Origin: UBA791 sp963602355
GTDB taxonomy: Bacteria > Cyanobacteriota > Vampirovibrionia > Gastranaerophilales > Gastranaerophilaceae
Assembly (NCBI GenBank): GCA_963602355.1
Contig: CAVCIU010000011.1
Coordinates: forward strand, 1 to 39,836
Direction of reading: 5' to 3'
Length of the DNA: 39,836 bases
Shown piece after piece: positions 38,965 to 39,836 of this stretch (positions are counted from its first letter, which is position 1; the number at the start of each line of letters is the position of its first letter). The notes beneath the pieces were generated by a model. The model had not been told where the DNA came from. It was given only the letters and a program-made list of their open reading frames with translations, and did not search any database. The position numbers and the translations under genes were made by a program.

Positions 38965-39828
38965 TTAATCTAAATGGCTCAATTTTTCATAAGAACCTAC
39001 AAGTCTGAAATAGCTTGATTTTTCTTTGATTTCTTTTAGTGCTTTTGAAATGATTTTGTCTGTGTAATGACCGTCAAAATCTACAAGGAACGTATATTCT
39101 CCAAATTTAACTTTTGATGGTCTTGAATCAATGTAGTATAAATTTATACTGTATTTTTCAAAAATTTCTAAGACTTTTAACAATGCACCGGATTCGTTAA
39201 TTGTTGAAAACGCTAACGAAGTTTTGTCGTTACCAGTACGAGGGGTTTTAAATTTCCCCAAAAGAACAAATCTTGTTTGATTTGTTGGGTCGTCATTTAT
39301 GTTTGATTTCAAAATGTTTAAGTTATAAAGCTCTGCTGTTTTTGCACTACCGATTGCGCCATATTCTAAACCATATTTTTCTAAAGATTTTGCAGCGTTT
39401 GCAGTGCTTGTTGCACGAATAATATCAATGTCGCTTGGCAAATTCTTATGGATAAAATTAAGGCATTGAGCAATTGCTTGCGGGTGTGAAATCAAACCTT
39501 TGATTTCTTTTATATCAGTATTTTTAGATAATAAACAATGTCTAATTGGAAGAGGATATTCTGCTAAATACTGTAAATCGTTGTTATTTGTTTTGATTAA
39601 AGAGTCAATAGCTTCTCTAACAGCGCCTTCAATAGAATTTTCAACAGGAATTACACCAATAACATTTTCTGAATTATTTACATATTCAATAGCTTCAGAA
39701 ATTGTAGGGAATGGAGTTTCTTTTACTTTTAGGTCATAATGTTTGCAGAAAACATCTTTAGCCATTTCTGAATAAGAGCCTGCTGGACCTAAAAATACAA
39801 CTTCCTTAACTGTTTTTAAAAATTCCAT
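38965..39828 (-). CDS. pheA: prephenate dehydratase
   Basis: 287 residues. Catalytic domain: 'VFLGPAGSYSEMAKDVF', 'GVIPVENSIEGAVREAIDSL', and 'DPTNQTRFVLLG' containing the TRF motif. The C-terminal ACT domain ('ESGALLKVLEIFEKYSINLY', 'IDSRPSK') is where phenylalanine binds for feedback control. It converts prephenate to phenylpyruvate in phenylalanine synthesis; no chorismate mutase domain is fused. The ATG is at the window edge with only AGG visible upstream. Confidence 0.95.
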   Translation of the reverse strand: MEFLKTVKEVVFLGPAGSYSEMAKDVFCKHYDLKVKETPFPTISEAIEYVNNSENVIGVIPVENSIEGAVREAIDSLIKTNNNDLQYLAEYPLPIRHCLLSKNTDIKEIKGLISHPQAIAQCLNFIHKNLPSDIDIIRATSTANAAKSLEKYGLEYGAIGSAKTAELYNLNILKSNINDDPTNQTRFVLLGKFKTPRTGNDKTSLAFSTINESGALLKVLEIFEKYSINLYYIDSRPSKVKFGEYTFLVDFDGHYTDKIISKALKEIKEKSSYFRLVGSYEKLSHLD

Positions 39829-39836
39829 TGTAACCT

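Noticed and set aside
1..39836. CRISPR arrays, insertion sequences, rRNA genes
   Set aside because: No regularly spaced repeats, transposase motifs or rRNA signatures were seen on either strand.

Overview
This AT-rich window looks like a metagenome-derived scaffold (one run of 10 Ns at 1129-1138) from a Gram-negative, non-photosynthetic relative of the cyanobacteria, most likely the gut lineage Vampirovibrionia/Melainabacteria, order Gastranaerophilales. I infer this from several things: a protein that reads like the cyanobacterial iron-sulfur protein LdpA, three prepilins with the FTLAEAVITL-type N-terminus, a primary sigma factor next to dnaG, and an RND efflux pump with a TolC-like partner, which implies an outer membrane. 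No search was run, so the taxonomy is an inference.

Region 1 (1-5892) is an accessory surface-polymer locus, more AT-rich than the rest. It holds the end of an unrecognised protein, a YidC-like membrane domain continuing across the gap into an alkaline-phosphatase/sulfatase-superfamily transferase, an opposing aminotransferase plus cytidylyltransferase pair, fragments of decayed genes, and a SAM methyltransferase. Together these suggest activation of a small amino- or glycerol-phosphate-type group as a CDP derivative and its transfer to a cell-surface polymer.

Region 2 (5893-16420) has a tRNA-Glu with strong promoter and terminator, clpC, a three-gene RND efflux operon (adaptor, pump, outer-membrane channel) and, on the minus strand, tatD-tlyA.

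Region 3 (16421-24657) has an unexplained structured intergenic stretch, a small orphan gene, the macromolecular-synthesis operon dnaG-rpoD with a matrixin-like protease/TPR gene behind it, then minus-strand yggT, mtnP and a trio of cysteine-rich pilin-like genes.

Region 4 (24658-30746) has a lytic transglycosylase, a NrtR-like regulator/secG/small repeat protein/SDR operon, mazG, der and an ldpA-like gene.

Region 5 (30747-39836) has an orphan two-gene phage-tail-fibre-like module, an HpcH-type TIM-barrel protein, a GT39-like glycosyltransferase, a UbiE-like methyltransferase, a duplicated roughly 70-bp intergenic repeat, and an overlapping DUF374 acyltransferase-nitrilase-dacB operon facing pheA.

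The most interesting cross-cutting signal is not a gene. At least five transcription-unit heads (tatD, the 73-aa orphan gene, dnaG, der, the DUF374 gene) have a sigma70-type -10 box placed 6-7 bases before the ATG and no Shine-Dalgarno sequence. That is the signature of leaderless mRNAs, alongside other genes in the same window that carry good AGGAG-type sites.
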